Source: Zoogloea sp.
Lineage (GTDB): Bacteria; Pseudomonadota; Gammaproteobacteria; Burkholderiales; Rhodocyclaceae
Assembly: GCF_023150065.1 (NCBI RefSeq)
Contig: NZ_JAKLLN010000016.1
Location: 1-64,000, forward strand
Direction of reading: 5' to 3'
DNA: 64,000 nucleotides
Part shown: positions 1 to 8,673 of the stretch, in pieces
How the letters are laid out: each line of letters opens with the position of its first letter
How positions within the stretch are numbered: position 1 is the first letter of the stretch
The notes under the pieces: generated by a model
The model's input: the letters and a program-made list of their open reading frames with translations, nothing else
Databases searched by the model: none
Told to the model about the DNA's origin: nothing
Position numbers and translations under genes: made by a program

Positions 1-71
1 TTCACTTCGTTCGCTGTGATCAACTTACGGCGGGACTTCCACCCGCAGGAGGGCGCCCATGCTGGGCGCAC
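1..71 (-). mobile_element. Group IIC intron, 5' end (partial, runs off left edge)
   Basis: Read on the minus strand from base 71, the sequence opens with GTGCGCCCAGCATGGGCGC and continues through a GGGTGGAAGTCCC segment. This closely follows the start of the Oceanobacillus iheyensis group IIC ribozyme as I remember it (GUGUGCCCGGCAUGGGUGC, then GGGUGAGAGUCCCG). GUGYG is the group II 5' consensus. The insertion point lies directly behind the T-tract of a rho-independent terminator, the preferred target of class C introns. Only domain I begins in the window; the maturase/reverse transcriptase gene and domains V-VI would lie to the left. Intron identity rests on sequence similarity recalled from memory plus the site context. 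Confidence 0.85.
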
Positions 72-106
72 AAAGAAAAGCCCTTCCTCCGCGGGGAGAA
101 AGGGCT
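72..106 (-). terminator. Rho-independent terminator used as intron insertion site
   Basis: On the minus strand a 12-bp stem with one mismatch (arms 95-106 and 79-90, four-base loop 91-94) is followed by TTTTCTTT at 79-72. It lies 45 bases behind the stop codon of the gene at 152-436, so it is that gene's terminator. The group IIC intron begins at the very next base. Confidence 0.85.
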
Positions 107-151
107 GGATCAATCATGCACCGGAGCTTCCCGCCGGTACCCGGGGAGCGA

Positions 152-436
152 TCAGCGATCAGCGGTGAGCTGGGCGATGAAAGCCGCTTCCTTTTCAGCC
201 GGGAAAGCATGTTCGGCCATCACGCGCTGCACTGCGCGGGGGTCGCTGCCTTCGCCATTCACGTGAAACTCGATACCGATCGTACGACCATTGGCGGCCA
301 GGGTCATGAAGGCACTGCGCCAGCGCTGGGACTCGGCCAGACGTTCGCGGACTTCGCTTTCATTGCGGATGACAACGCCCGCGGCCTTGAGGGAATCCAG
401 AAACTCTGCGTAGGACTCGTTGCAATAACTGCCCAT
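152..436 (-). CDS. Small hypothetical protein (94 aa)
   Basis: I do not recognise this family. It is a 94-residue, charged, soluble protein with no signal peptide or membrane segment. It starts MGSYCNESYAEFLDSLKAAG and its C-terminal half is rich in Ala, Glu and Arg. The ATG at 436 has a good ribosome site (AGGAG, six bases upstream), and a strong intrinsic terminator follows the stop codon, so it looks like a real monocistronic gene. An inverted repeat lies 75-110 bases upstream of the start. The group IIC intron sits behind its terminator and does not interrupt it. Confidence 0.75.
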   Translation of the reverse strand: MGSYCNESYAEFLDSLKAAGVVIRNESEVRERLAESQRWRSAFMTLAANGRTIGIEFHVNGEGSDPRAVQRVMAEHAFPAEKEAAFIAQLTADR

Positions 437-509
437 CGACTTCTCCTGTTAAAACCGGCGATTTCGCGCCTGTGTGTCCTTAACGCAAACGTCAGCTGGC
501 GGGATGACA

Positions 510-543
510 CGATTTCAAAGTTTTTTTCGGTTCCTTGAAATCG
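510..543. repeat. Inverted repeat upstream of small hypothetical gene
   Basis: CGATTTCAA (510-518) and TTGAAATCG (535-543) are perfect inverted 9-mers separated by 16 bases that include a run of seven T. They lie in the 240-base gap 437-676 upstream of the minus-strand gene at 152-436, so they could be a regulator site or a stem in its leader. I see no other coding or RNA feature in this gap. Confidence 0.4.
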
Positions 544-676
544 CGTTCCACCGAGCCGCCTGCTCGCATCGAACACACGCAATGCACTGCAACAGGCGCC
601 AGGAACTGGCGGGATAACGGATGAGCGCCGCAGTTCTTGATATGTGCATCACACCCTCAGGTGAAAAACCGCACAG

Positions 677-1822
677 TCACCGGTCCAGCAGGTGGCCCAG
701 GATGGGGTTGAGCATCGCCTCACCCAGACGCTTGCTGCGCTCGCCGTTCCAGCCGACCAGACCATCCGGCAGATTGGCGTTGTCCTTGAAGGGCATCTCC
801 AGGGTCAGGGACACACAGCCGAAGCGGTGGGCCACCCACTTGGAGGCCAGGGTCAGGAGCTCATCGCGGAAGCGCCCGGTCTGGTAGCCCTGCTCGGTCT
901 GGAGATCCGGGCTGGCGCCCAGCAGGCTGTCGACAAAGCGGGCCTGACGCACCTGCTGGGTCGGCGTGAAGCCGGGCACCTCTTCGGCGGTGGAGAAGAA
1001 CACGTAGGGCAAGGCCTCGTCCCCGTGGATGTCGAGAAAGAGCGCGACGCCGCTGGCTTCCATGGCGTCACGCACCAGCAATACCTCGGGGCTGGTGTCG
1101 GGGCTGGGCTCGCGCCACTCCCGGTTGAGGTTGGCACCGGCGGCATTGGTGCGCAGGTTGCCGCGGATGGCCCCGTCGGGGTTCATGTTGGGAACGATGT
1201 AGAGCACGGCCTTCTCGCGGATGCGCCGGGCCACCGGGTCGGCGCCGTCGAGCAGGCGCTCGAGCAGCCCCTCGACGAACCACTCGGCCATGCTCTCGCC
1301 CGGATGCTGGCGGGCGATGATCCACACCGGCGCCTTGCCCGGCCCGGGCCGCCCGACGGTGACGAGATCCAGGTCGCGCCCTTCCACGGTGGCGCCCAGG
1401 TTGCTCACCGAGGCAAAGGGAGACATCTCGACCCGCCCGAGCAGGTCAAGATGGCGCTCGTGGGAGTACGGCTCGAAATAGGCGTAATAGATGCTGTTGC
1501 GCTCGGGGGTGTGCTCGACGATGAGCTGGCCGTTTTCATAGCGGGTACCTCGGATGCGGAACCAGTTGCGCCGGTCGTAGGACGCCACGCAGCGGTAGTC
1601 GGGCCAGCCGTCCGGGTAGGCCGCCTCGGCGGCGTTCTCGAAGACCAGCCTCACCGGCTGGCCGGCGGCCCCATGCAGGCGGAAGTGGAACCACTGTCGG
1701 AAGGCGGCGTCGCCGTGAATACCCTGATCGGCGCGAATGCGCAGGCGGATGTCGTCGGCCCGGGCCAGGGACAGCACCTCGATGGCGCCGGAGTCGAAAT
1801 TGCTGCTGATGCGAAGGGTCAT
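677..1822 (-). CDS. M14 family zinc carboxypeptidase (cytosolic type)
   Basis: This 381-residue protein has the two-part build of cytosolic M14 carboxypeptidases: a beta-rich N-terminal domain (about residues 1-125) followed by the peptidase domain. Zinc ligands are visible in RQHPGESMAEWF (His173, Glu176) and LFLDIHGDEA (His266), and the general-base Glu is at about residue 342 in LTLEMPF. There is no signal peptide, so it should act in the cytoplasm, removing C-terminal residues from peptides or proteins; the substrate cannot be told from sequence. The reading frame stays open upstream to 2188, but MTLRISSNFD at 1822 is the natural start, 11 bases after the DUF445 gene, with which it is probably co-transcribed. 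Confidence 0.9.
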   Translation of the reverse strand: MTLRISSNFDSGAIEVLSLARADDIRLRIRADQGIHGDAAFRQWFHFRLHGAAGQPVRLVFENAAEAAYPDGWPDYRCVASYDRRNWFRIRGTRYENGQLIVEHTPERNSIYYAYFEPYSHERHLDLLGRVEMSPFASVSNLGATVEGRDLDLVTVGRPGPGKAPVWIIARQHPGESMAEWFVEGLLERLLDGADPVARRIREKAVLYIVPNMNPDGAIRGNLRTNAAGANLNREWREPSPDTSPEVLLVRDAMEASGVALFLDIHGDEALPYVFFSTAEEVPGFTPTQQVRQARFVDSLLGASPDLQTEQGYQTGRFRDELLTLASKWVAHRFGCVSLTLEMPFKDNANLPDGLVGWNGERSKRLGEAMLNPILGHLLDR

Positions 1823-1833
1823 TTGAGCGTGCT

Positions 1834-3102
1834 TCAGGCTGCGTACTGGGTCAGGGCGTAGAGGGCGAGGCCGATGAGGCCGCCCACGAAGGTGCCGTTG
1901 AGGCGGATGAACTGCAGGTCGCGGCCGACGCTGACCTCCACCTCGCGCACCAGGTCCTCGTCCTTCCAGGCCTTCATGGTGGCAGCGATGTGATGGGCCA
2001 GGCCATCGCGGAGTTCGGGCGCCAGGCTCTCGACCGTGCGCTCCAGGTGTTCGTTGAAGGACTCGCGCAGGGACGGGTTGTCGGCGAGGGCGGCCCCGAG
2101 GGCGGCGGCGGCCGAGGCCAGATGGCGGCGCGCCCGGGAATCGGGGCGCTGCATGTCCCGGGTCAGCCAGGCCCGCAGATCGTCCCATAGCTCACGCAGG
2201 CTGGCGCCCACCGCCGGGTGGGCCAGGAACTCGCGCTTGGCCTGATCGACCCGGGTACGGAAGACCTGGTCGTCGCCCAGCCGTCCGATGTAGGCAGCGA
2301 TCAGCTCGTCGAAGGCCTGGCGCCGGGGGTGGGCCGGGTCGCGGGCGACCTCGTCGAGCAGGCCGTGCACACCGGTCAGGATGCCCGCGGAGACCCGCTC
2401 GCCGAGCTCGGCGGGGTTGATGCCGACGAGCCCCAGGGTGGCCACCACCTTGGGGTACTCGTGCCCGGCCACATCCACGATCATCCGCGCAAAGCCCTGG
2501 CGCACGGCGGGGTCGTCCAGCCAGTGGGCCAGCCGGGCCAGCCCCTCGTCCAGCAGGGCCTGGTGCCGGCCCTGCTCGGTGAGCAGGGCGAGCAGCCGGC
2601 CGAGTCCATCGGCCATGTCCAGGCTGCCAGCCCGCCGCCGCAGGGCGTGCAGGAAGAGACGGCGGACCCGCGGGTCGTCCATGAAGTCCACCGACTCCGC
2701 CAGCACCACCACCAGCCGCCCGGCCAGCAGGTCGCCGTTGCCGGGGGTGCGCAGCCAGGCGGCCACACGGTCGGCAGGCTGGGCCGCGCGCAGGCGCGCC
2801 ACCAGGGAAGCGGTATCGAGAAAGCGGTCGCGGATGAACTCGGCCAGGTTGTCGGCCAGCCGCGCCTTGTTGCGGGGCAGGATGGCGGTGTGGGGCACCG
2901 GCACGCCGAGGGGGTGGCGGAACAGGGCCACCACCGCAAACCAGTCGGCCAGGGCGCCGATCAGGGCTGCCTCGGCAAACGCTCCGACCCAGCTCCAGCC
3001 CTGGAGCCGCGCCACCACGAGCAGCACCGCCACCCCCACCAGGGCGCCGGTGGCCAGTCGCTTCATGCGGGCGAGGCCCGCAATCTTGTCCGGATGTGCC
3101 AC
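1834..3102 (-). CDS. DUF445 domain membrane protein
   Basis: A 422-residue DUF445 (YjiN-like) protein of unknown function. The N-terminal part carries two hydrophobic segments around the conserved stretch ALIGALADWFAVVALFRHPL, a long helical middle follows, and the C-terminus ends in another hydrophobic segment (FVGGLIGLALYALTQ), which suggests anchoring at both ends. I chose GTG at 3102 because GAGG at 3112-3109 lies six bases before it. A TTG at 3114 overlapping the yaaA stop codon and an ATG at 3066 are alternatives. It follows yaaA almost without a gap, so translation is probably coupled. Confidence 0.85.
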   Translation of the reverse strand: MAHPDKIAGLARMKRLATGALVGVAVLLVVARLQGWSWVGAFAEAALIGALADWFAVVALFRHPLGVPVPHTAILPRNKARLADNLAEFIRDRFLDTASLVARLRAAQPADRVAAWLRTPGNGDLLAGRLVVVLAESVDFMDDPRVRRLFLHALRRRAGSLDMADGLGRLLALLTEQGRHQALLDEGLARLAHWLDDPAVRQGFARMIVDVAGHEYPKVVATLGLVGINPAELGERVSAGILTGVHGLLDEVARDPAHPRRQAFDELIAAYIGRLGDDQVFRTRVDQAKREFLAHPAVGASLRELWDDLRAWLTRDMQRPDSRARRHLASAAAALGAALADNPSLRESFNEHLERTVESLAPELRDGLAHHIAATMKAWKDEDLVREVEVSVGRDLQFIRLNGTFVGGLIGLALYALTQYAA

Positions 3103-3110
3103 GGGCCGCC

Positions 3111-3896
3111 TCAATCCTGACGGCGCCGGAACACCCAGCGGGCGTCGTCCGAGGCCTCGGGGGCGAAGGCATAACCGTCCTCCGCAAAGCCTTTCAGCTG
3201 CTCGACGTCCTGCAGCCGCCCGGTGATGGCGTGGCGGGCCATCAGGCCCCTGGCCCGCTTGGCGTAGAAGCTGATGATCTTGTAGCGGCCGCCCTTCCAG
3301 TCCTCAAAGCCCACATTGAGGAGGCGACCCTTGAGCCTGGCCGGCTTGACCGACTTGAAGTACTCCTCGGAAGCCAGATTGACCAGCACCGGCTCCCGCC
3401 CGGCATCCTCCTCGGCGGTGAGCAGGCGGTTGAGGGCCTCCGTCTGGGTCATGCCCCAGAAGGCGTACAGATCCTTGCCCCGCGGGTTGGCAAAGCGGGT
3501 GCCCATCTCCAGCCGGTAGGGCTGCATCAGGTCGAGGGGCTTGAGGAGGCCATACAGACCGGACAGGATGCGCAGGTGGGCCTGGGCATAGTCGAGGTCG
3601 GCCTCGGACAGGCTGCGGGCGTCGAGGCCGTCATAGACATCGCCGTTGAAGGCCAGCACCGCCGGGCGGGCATTGGCGGGCGTGAAGGGCTGGGACCACT
3701 CGGCATAACGAGCCAGATTGAGGGCCGCCAGGGTGTCGGACAGGTCCATCAGGCGCGCCACCTCGGCGTGGGACAGCTCGCGCAGGCCGGCGATCAGCTC
3801 GGCCGCATCGTCAAGGTATTCGGGGTCGGTGAAGCGGGAGCTTGCCAGGGGCGACTCGTAGTCGAGGGCCTTGGCCGGGGACAACACGAAAATCAT
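3111..3896 (-). CDS. yaaA: Peroxide stress protein YaaA
   Basis: A 261-residue member of the YaaA/DUF328 family, full length for the family. It begins with the hallmark [14 protein letters not shown] and contains the conserved [23 protein letters not shown] and [10 protein letters not shown] segments. In E. coli the homologue is induced by OxyR and limits free iron during peroxide stress. It is cytosolic. The next gene upstream on the same strand encodes a CDF metal transporter, which fits a metal-homeostasis grouping, although the genes are 55 bases apart and could be transcribed separately. Confidence 0.93.
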   Translation of the reverse strand: MIFVLSPAKALDYESPLASSRFTDPEYLDDAAELIAGLRELSHAEVARLMDLSDTLAALNLARYAEWSQPFTPANARPAVLAFNGDVYDGLDARSLSEADLDYAQAHLRILSGLYGLLKPLDLMQPYRLEMGTRFANPRGKDLYAFWGMTQTEALNRLLTAEEDAGREPVLVNLASEEYFKSVKPARLKGRLLNVGFEDWKGGRYKIISFYAKRARGLMARHAITGRLQDVEQLKGFAEDGYAFAPEASDDARWVFRRRQD

Positions 3897-3951
3897 CGAA
3901 ACAGTCCGGAAGATCGGGAGACGCCCAATCTTATCAAACCGGCGCCCCTCT

Positions 3952-4815
3952 TCAGGGCAGGGGCTCGAGATGGGTGCTGACTTCCAGGCCCGGAATGGCC
4001 GACTCCAGCTCGGCCTCGATCTCATCCAGCAGATCATGCCCCTGGCGCACCGACCAGTCACCGGGCACCAGCACCACCACCTGCAGGAAGGACGACGCGC
4101 CCGCCCGGCGGGTGCGCAGCCCCCGGTAGCGCACGCCCCGCGCCTGGTAGGCGTCGAGCACCCCCTGCACCCGGGCCACGCTGTCGGCATCGAGGCTGCG
4201 GTCCATCAGCCCATCCACCGACTCCCGCAGCAGGCCCACGGCCTCCCAGGTGATGTGCAGGCCCACCGCGATGGCAATAAGCGCATCCAGGCGCAGCCAC
4301 CCGGTCCAGGCCACCAGGGCCACACCGGCGATCACCCCCAGGGAGGTCCACACGTCGGTCATGAGATGCCGGGAGTCGGCCCGCAGGGCGATGGAGTTGA
4401 GCCGCTCGCCGGCCTTGCCGAGCACGCGGGCCACCACGAAGTTGATGGCCGTGGCCGCCGCCGACCAGGCCAGGCCCCAGCCGGGTGACTCGATGGGGCG
4501 CGGGTCCATCAGCCGTTCGCCGGCGGTCCAGATGATGGCCACTGCGGCCCCCAGGATGAGGAAGCCCTCGAAGCCGCTGGAAAAATACTCCGCCTTGCCG
4601 TGGCCGTAGGGGTGATTGCCGTCGGGCGGGTCACGGGTGATGAGGATCATCCACAGCGCGAAACCCGCCCCCGCCAGATTGACGAAGGACTCCAGCGCGT
4701 CGGACAACAGCCCCACGGACCCGGTGATGGACCAGGCCAGGGTCTTGAGGGAGATGGTCGCTAGGGCTGCCGCGATGGACAGCCAGGCATAGTGGTGCCG
4801 GTCGAGGGTGGGCAC
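3952..4815 (-). CDS. Cation diffusion facilitator family transporter
   Basis: A 287-residue CDF-family divalent metal/proton antiporter of the inner membrane. It has about six hydrophobic segments, the conserved [12 protein letters not shown] in segment 2 (Asp39), the cytoplasmic loop motif [14 protein letters not shown], and [17 protein letters not shown] (His150, Asp154) in segment 5. A cytosolic dimerisation domain of about 85 residues closes the protein. The motifs do not settle whether zinc, iron or another metal is exported, so I leave off a gene symbol. It lies nine bases behind relA and may be co-transcribed with it. Confidence 0.9.
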   Translation of the reverse strand: MPTLDRHHYAWLSIAAALATISLKTLAWSITGSVGLLSDALESFVNLAGAGFALWMILITRDPPDGNHPYGHGKAEYFSSGFEGFLILGAAVAIIWTAGERLMDPRPIESPGWGLAWSAAATAINFVVARVLGKAGERLNSIALRADSRHLMTDVWTSLGVIAGVALVAWTGWLRLDALIAIAVGLHITWEAVGLLRESVDGLMDRSLDADSVARVQGVLDAYQARGVRYRGLRTRRAGASSFLQVVVLVPGDWSVRQGHDLLDEIEAELESAIPGLEVSTHLEPLP

Positions 4816-4824
4816 GCCGGGACC

Positions 4825-7029
4825 TCAGCCGCGCTCGACGTCGGTGACGCCCTTGACCTCGCGAATCAAGGTCAGGGCGCGCTGGATCTGATGCACGCCC
4901 TGCACCTCGAGGGTGAAGCGCATGCGCGCCGCCCCCTTGCGGCTCAGGGTATTGACGGCGATCACGTTGAGCTTTTCCCGGGACAGCACTTCGGAGATGT
5001 CGCGCAGCAGGCCCTGACGGTCCATGGCGTGGACCAGCACGTCCACCGGGAAGACTGCCTCCTTGGGGCTGGCCGCCCCACCCCACTGGGCACTGATGAG
5101 CCGCTCGGGGTGGGAGCGGACGAGCTGCTGGAAATCACGGCACTCGACCCGATGGATAGACACGCCGCGCCCCCGGGTGACGTAACCCTGGATCGCGTCC
5201 GGCGGCGCTGGCTTGCAGCAGCGGCCGAGGGAGGTCATGAGCTTGCCGACGCCGACGATCAGGATGGTGTCGCCGGCATCGCCCGAGTGGCTCTGGCCCA
5301 GCACCACCTCGGGTATTTCCTGGGATTCGTCGCCTGCGTCGGCACCGCGCAGGGCCACCTGGATGGCCCGGGGGCCCACCTCGCCACGACCGGCGGCGAT
5401 GAACAGGGCATCCGGCCCCTTGAAGCCCAGGCGCGTGGCCAGATCGTCGAGATTGACCTGACCGTGGCCTTCACGCTGGATCTCGCGGGTGAGCACGCTG
5501 CGCCCGCGCACCAGCAGCTCCTCTTCCTCGAGGGCGCTGAAATACTGCTTGATCTTCTGCCGGCCCCGGGTCGTGACCACGTAGTTCTGGTGGGGGTTGA
5601 GCCAGTCCCGGGACGGCCCGCCCTCCTTGGTGGACATGATCTCCACCGTCTGCCCGCTTTCCAGGGGGGTGTTGAGGGTCACCAGCTGGCCATTGACCTT
5701 GGCGCCCCGGCAACGGTGCCCCAGGTCGGTGTGCACCCGGTAGGCGAAATCGATGGGGGTGGCACCCCGGGGCAGGTCGATCACCCGCCCCTGGGGGGTG
5801 AGCACGTAGATGGTGTCGTCCAGCGACGCCCGCTTGAACTGCTCCAGCCAGTCGGCCGAATCGGTCACCTCGTCGCGCCAGGAAAGCAGGCTGCGCAGGA
5901 GGGCGATCTTCTCGTCGTAGTCGCCGCTGGAGGGGCCGCTGCCTTCCTTGTAGCGCCAGTGGGCAGCCACGCCCAGCTCGGCGTGGTTGTGCATGTCGTA
6001 GGTGCGGATCTGCACCTCAAGGGCCCGGCCGTCACCGGCATACACGGCGGTATGCAGGGACTGGTAGTTGTTGCCCTTGGGCATGGAGATGTAGTCGTCG
6101 AACTCCTTGGGGATGGGTGTCCAGATCTGGTGCACGATGCCCAGCACCGCGTAGCAGTCCTTCACCTCCTTCACCAGCACCCGCAGCGCGCGCACATCGT
6201 AGATCTGCGAGAAGTCGAGCCGCTTGGCGCGCATCTTGTTGTAGATGCTGTAGATGTGCTTGGGCCGGCCATACACCTCAGCCACGACGCCGATGGATTC
6301 CACCTCGTTCTTCAGGCGCGCCACCGCGTCGACGATGAACTGCTCCCGCTCCACCCGGCGCTCGTCGAGCATGCGGGCGATGCGCTTGTAGGTGTCGGGC
6401 TCGAGGAAGCGGAAGGACAGGTCCTCGAGCTCCCACTTCAGCTGCCAGATGCCCAGCCGGTTGGCCAGGGGGGCGTAGATGTCCAGGCTCTCCCGGGCGA
6501 TGGACTCGCGGGTGCGGCCGGGGTGATCGGTGAAGTAGCGCAGGGTCTGGGTGCGCGAGGCGACCCGCAGCAGCACCACGCGGATGTCCTCCACCATGGC
6601 CAGCAGCATCTTGCGCAGCACCTCGCTCTGGGCACGGATCTCGGGCGCGCTGGCGGTGGTGGTCATGCGGGTGATCACGCGCAGGCCGTTGAGGCGGCGC
6701 AGACCGTCCACCAGGCGCGCAACGCCCTCGCCGTAGCGGGTGGCGATCTCCTCGTTGGGGTGGTCGAGCACGTCGCCCACCGCAAAGCACAGGGCCGCAA
6801 TGCGCGTGTCGGCATCGAGGCGCAGGGACGCCGCGATCAGCGCCGTGCCCAGGGCGTGCTGCCACACCTGCTCCTGAGTGCCGAGGGTGCGGCTGTCATA
6901 GATGGGCTGAATCCAGGCGAGTGCATCACTCACACGGCGGGCATCGTCGGGCAGCAGGCCCTCGCACAGCAGTTCGGCTGACGAGAGCGCGGATACGGAC
7001 TGGGATATCGAATGAGTAACGGCGACCAT
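4825..7029 (-). CDS. relA: GTP pyrophosphokinase RelA
   Basis: A 734-residue long RelA/SpoT homologue that makes (p)ppGpp from ATP and GTP/GDP when ribosomes stall. The N-terminal hydrolase (HD) domain is degenerate: where active enzymes carry His-Asp, this one reads FAVGDVLDHP (residues 82-91). The synthetase domain carries GRPKHIYSIYNKM and the RelA-type EFDDYISMPKGNNYQSLHT (EFDD at 309-312). A TGS domain follows at about 405-465, then a zinc-finger/ACT region with GRCCKPAPPD. This architecture marks a synthetase-only RelA and not a bifunctional SpoT. It diverges from the mtfA-like gene across about 125 bases. Confidence 0.93.
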   Translation of the reverse strand: MVAVTHSISQSVSALSSAELLCEGLLPDDARRVSDALAWIQPIYDSRTLGTQEQVWQHALGTALIAASLRLDADTRIAALCFAVGDVLDHPNEEIATRYGEGVARLVDGLRRLNGLRVITRMTTTASAPEIRAQSEVLRKMLLAMVEDIRVVLLRVASRTQTLRYFTDHPGRTRESIARESLDIYAPLANRLGIWQLKWELEDLSFRFLEPDTYKRIARMLDERRVEREQFIVDAVARLKNEVESIGVVAEVYGRPKHIYSIYNKMRAKRLDFSQIYDVRALRVLVKEVKDCYAVLGIVHQIWTPIPKEFDDYISMPKGNNYQSLHTAVYAGDGRALEVQIRTYDMHNHAELGVAAHWRYKEGSGPSSGDYDEKIALLRSLLSWRDEVTDSADWLEQFKRASLDDTIYVLTPQGRVIDLPRGATPIDFAYRVHTDLGHRCRGAKVNGQLVTLNTPLESGQTVEIMSTKEGGPSRDWLNPHQNYVVTTRGRQKIKQYFSALEEEELLVRGRSVLTREIQREGHGQVNLDDLATRLGFKGPDALFIAAGRGEVGPRAIQVALRGADAGDESQEIPEVVLGQSHSGDAGDTILIVGVGKLMTSLGRCCKPAPPDAIQGYVTRGRGVSIHRVECRDFQQLVRSHPERLISAQWGGAASPKEAVFPVDVLVHAMDRQGLLRDISEVLSREKLNVIAVNTLSRKGAARMRFTLEVQGVHQIQRALTLIREVKGVTDVERG

Positions 7030-7153
7030 GCCGGCATTATCCTATAGGCTGAGCAGTGAAAGTTTGATCTTGATCGCCCTGCCGGTAATGTCAGGCGCGC
7101 CATTCCGACCCCACGCCGGCCATTTCGGTTTCATCGACACTTCACCCGAACCC

Positions 7154-7957
7154 ATGTTTTCCGCCTTTCGCCGCTGGCGTCGCCAGCGCGCCGCAGACCG
7201 CCACACGATAGCGCCCGAACAGTGGAGCGCCGTCGAGGGCAGCCTGCCCTTTCTCGACTACCTGCCTCCCGAAGATCGACCGCGCCTGCGCCGCATGGCC
7301 CTGGAGTTCCTCGCCGACAAGCAGGTGCATGGGGCCGAAGGTGTGGTGATCACCGACACCCTCCTCCTCTCCATCGCCCTGCAGGCCTGCCTGCCAGTGC
7401 TCAACATCGGGCTGGACGCCTACGCCGACTGGGTAGGCATCATCGTGTATCCGGGTGACTTCGTGATCCCCCGCAGCATCACCGACGAAGACGGTGTGGT
7501 GCACGAATACGACGACGAGGTGCTTGGCGAGGCCTGGGAAGGGGGCCCGGTGCTGGTGTCGTGGTTCGAGGGCGAGAACCCTTTCGACGGCATCAACGTG
7601 GTGATCCACGAGTTCGCCCACAAGCTCGACATGGGCAACGGCGAGGTGGACGGCTACCCGCGGCTCCCGCCGCATCTCTCCGCCCGCGACTGGGCCCGGG
7701 CCTTCCAGCCTGCCTACGACGATTTCTGCGAGCGGGTGGACCGGGGCGAGGACACCGCCCTCGACCCTTACGGCGCCGAGCATCCGGGGGAGTTCTTTGC
7801 GGTGATGAGCGAGGCGTTTTTTGAAACCCCCGGCCTTCTCAAAGCCGAATACCCCGCCGTGTACGAGCAGCTCTCCCGCTACTTCGGACAGGACCCGGCC
7901 CTGCGCGAAGCCCAGCTTGGGCACCCCTCCCCCGGATCATCAGCAGGCTCTCTTTGA
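7154..7957 (+). CDS. MtfA-like zinc peptidase (M90 family)
   Basis: A 267-residue cytosolic peptidase of the MtfA/M90 family. The zinc signature HEFAHKLDMGNG (HExxH) lies near residue 152, and a conserved downstream segment EHPGEFFAVMSEAFFE supplies the third ligand. In E. coli, MtfA binds the repressor Mlc and thereby affects glucose phosphotransferase expression; whether that partner exists here is unknown. The frame is open upstream to 7028, but MFSAFRRWRR at 7154 matches the family N-terminus. Its stop codon lies inside the -35 element of the next gene's promoter. Confidence 0.88.
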   Translation: MFSAFRRWRRQRAADRHTIAPEQWSAVEGSLPFLDYLPPEDRPRLRRMALEFLADKQVHGAEGVVITDTLLLSIALQACLPVLNIGLDAYADWVGIIVYPGDFVIPRSITDEDGVVHEYDDEVLGEAWEGGPVLVSWFEGENPFDGINVVIHEFAHKLDMGNGEVDGYPRLPPHLSARDWARAFQPAYDDFCERVDRGEDTALDPYGAEHPGEFFAVMSEAFFETPGLLKAEYPAVYEQLSRYFGQDPALREAQLGHPSPGSSAGSL

Positions 7958-7982
7958 TTTGCCCGACAGCGCTGTCTACATT
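7954..7982 (+). promoter_or_regulatory. Candidate promoter with a palindromic operator in its spacer
   Basis: TTGATT (7954-7959) and TACATT (7977-7982) are spaced by 17 bases, giving four of six matches to each sigma-70 hexamer. The spacer contains a perfect 12-bp palindrome, GACAGCGCTGTC, at 7965-7976. A dimeric repressor bound there would block the promoter of the gene at 8028. Confidence 0.45.
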
Positions 7983-8027
7983 GCTTAGGCCGCTCCGGCA
8001 TTCATGACAGAAAGTGGAGAGCAATTC

Positions 8028-8468
8028 ATGGCCATCACCTGGATTCTTGTCGCCAACGCGAGTCTTGCCCGTCTGTACGCCAACCTCGGGCCCAATAAGG
8101 GCCTGCAGCTGGTAAAGGAGATCATTCACCCCGAAAGCCGCATGAAAAATGCCGACCTGGCCTCCGACCGGGCCGGGCAGATGCAGGCCGCAGGCAGCGG
8201 CCACGGAGCCCGGGAGCAACCCACCCCGCCCAAACAGAACGCCGCCCGCAGCTTTGCCCAGAGACTGGCCAAGGAGCTCTACATCGGCCGCAGCCGCAAC
8301 CAGTTCGGCCGCGCCATCCTCATCGCCCCGCCGGCCTTCATGGGCATGCTCAACGCCACCCTGGACCGCCCGACCGCCCAGCTGGTCACCGACCGCTTCG
8401 AAAAGGACTACACCAAGTCCCCCGAGCCCGCCCTGTGCGGGCGCCTGGAGCAGTGCCTGTTCGTCTGA
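8028..8468 (+). CDS. Host attachment family protein
   Basis: A 146-residue protein of the 'host attachment protein' family (Pfam Host_attach), named after plant-attachment work in Agrobacterium but of unsettled molecular function. It starts MAITWILVANASLARLY, a typical opening for the family, and is soluble and basic, with a disordered central stretch (about residues 45-75) before the conserved ARSFAQRLAKELYIGR and FGRAILIAPPAFMGML. I chose ATG at 8028 over the in-frame ATG at 8004 because GGAG lies eight bases before it. It has its own candidate promoter with a palindrome and a strong terminator, so it is a single-gene unit. Confidence 0.88.
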   Translation: MAITWILVANASLARLYANLGPNKGLQLVKEIIHPESRMKNADLASDRAGQMQAAGSGHGAREQPTPPKQNAARSFAQRLAKELYIGRSRNQFGRAILIAPPAFMGMLNATLDRPTAQLVTDRFEKDYTKSPEPALCGRLEQCLFV

Positions 8469-8540
8469 CCTCCCTGCGGCACCCCTGCGCCCATCCGCCG
8501 CACTGACGGCGTAGACCGGCCCGAGGGGTACGCCGCACTT

Positions 8541-8580
8541 GCAGGCAGCTGTGACCAGGGTCGCAACTGCCTGCTCTTTT
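8541..8580 (+). terminator. Rho-independent terminator after host attachment gene
   Basis: GCAGGCAG (8541-8548) pairs with CTGCCTGC (8567-8574). The interior (8550-8565) folds further into TGTGACC/GGTCGCA with one wobble pair, giving a long stem with a single mismatch, followed by TCTTTT at 8575-8580. It lies about 70 bases after the stop codon at 8468. Confidence 0.75.
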
Positions 8581-8673
8581 GCCCTTACCCACCCACCATC
8601 CGTGAGGAAGTACCGGCGCCCGACGGCCCCGGGCTTCTATTCTCGCCACCATTCCATCCAGATTGGTGTGCCC

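Noticed and set aside
25-210. A 61-codon minus-strand frame spanning the terminator and intron end
   Set aside because: It crosses a terminator and the group IIC intron junction and resembles no protein; high GC content produces such frames.
4792-6981. A 729-codon plus-strand open frame antisense to relA
   Set aside because: It is a His/Gly/Val-rich shadow of relA with no family resemblance, while relA carries all motifs.
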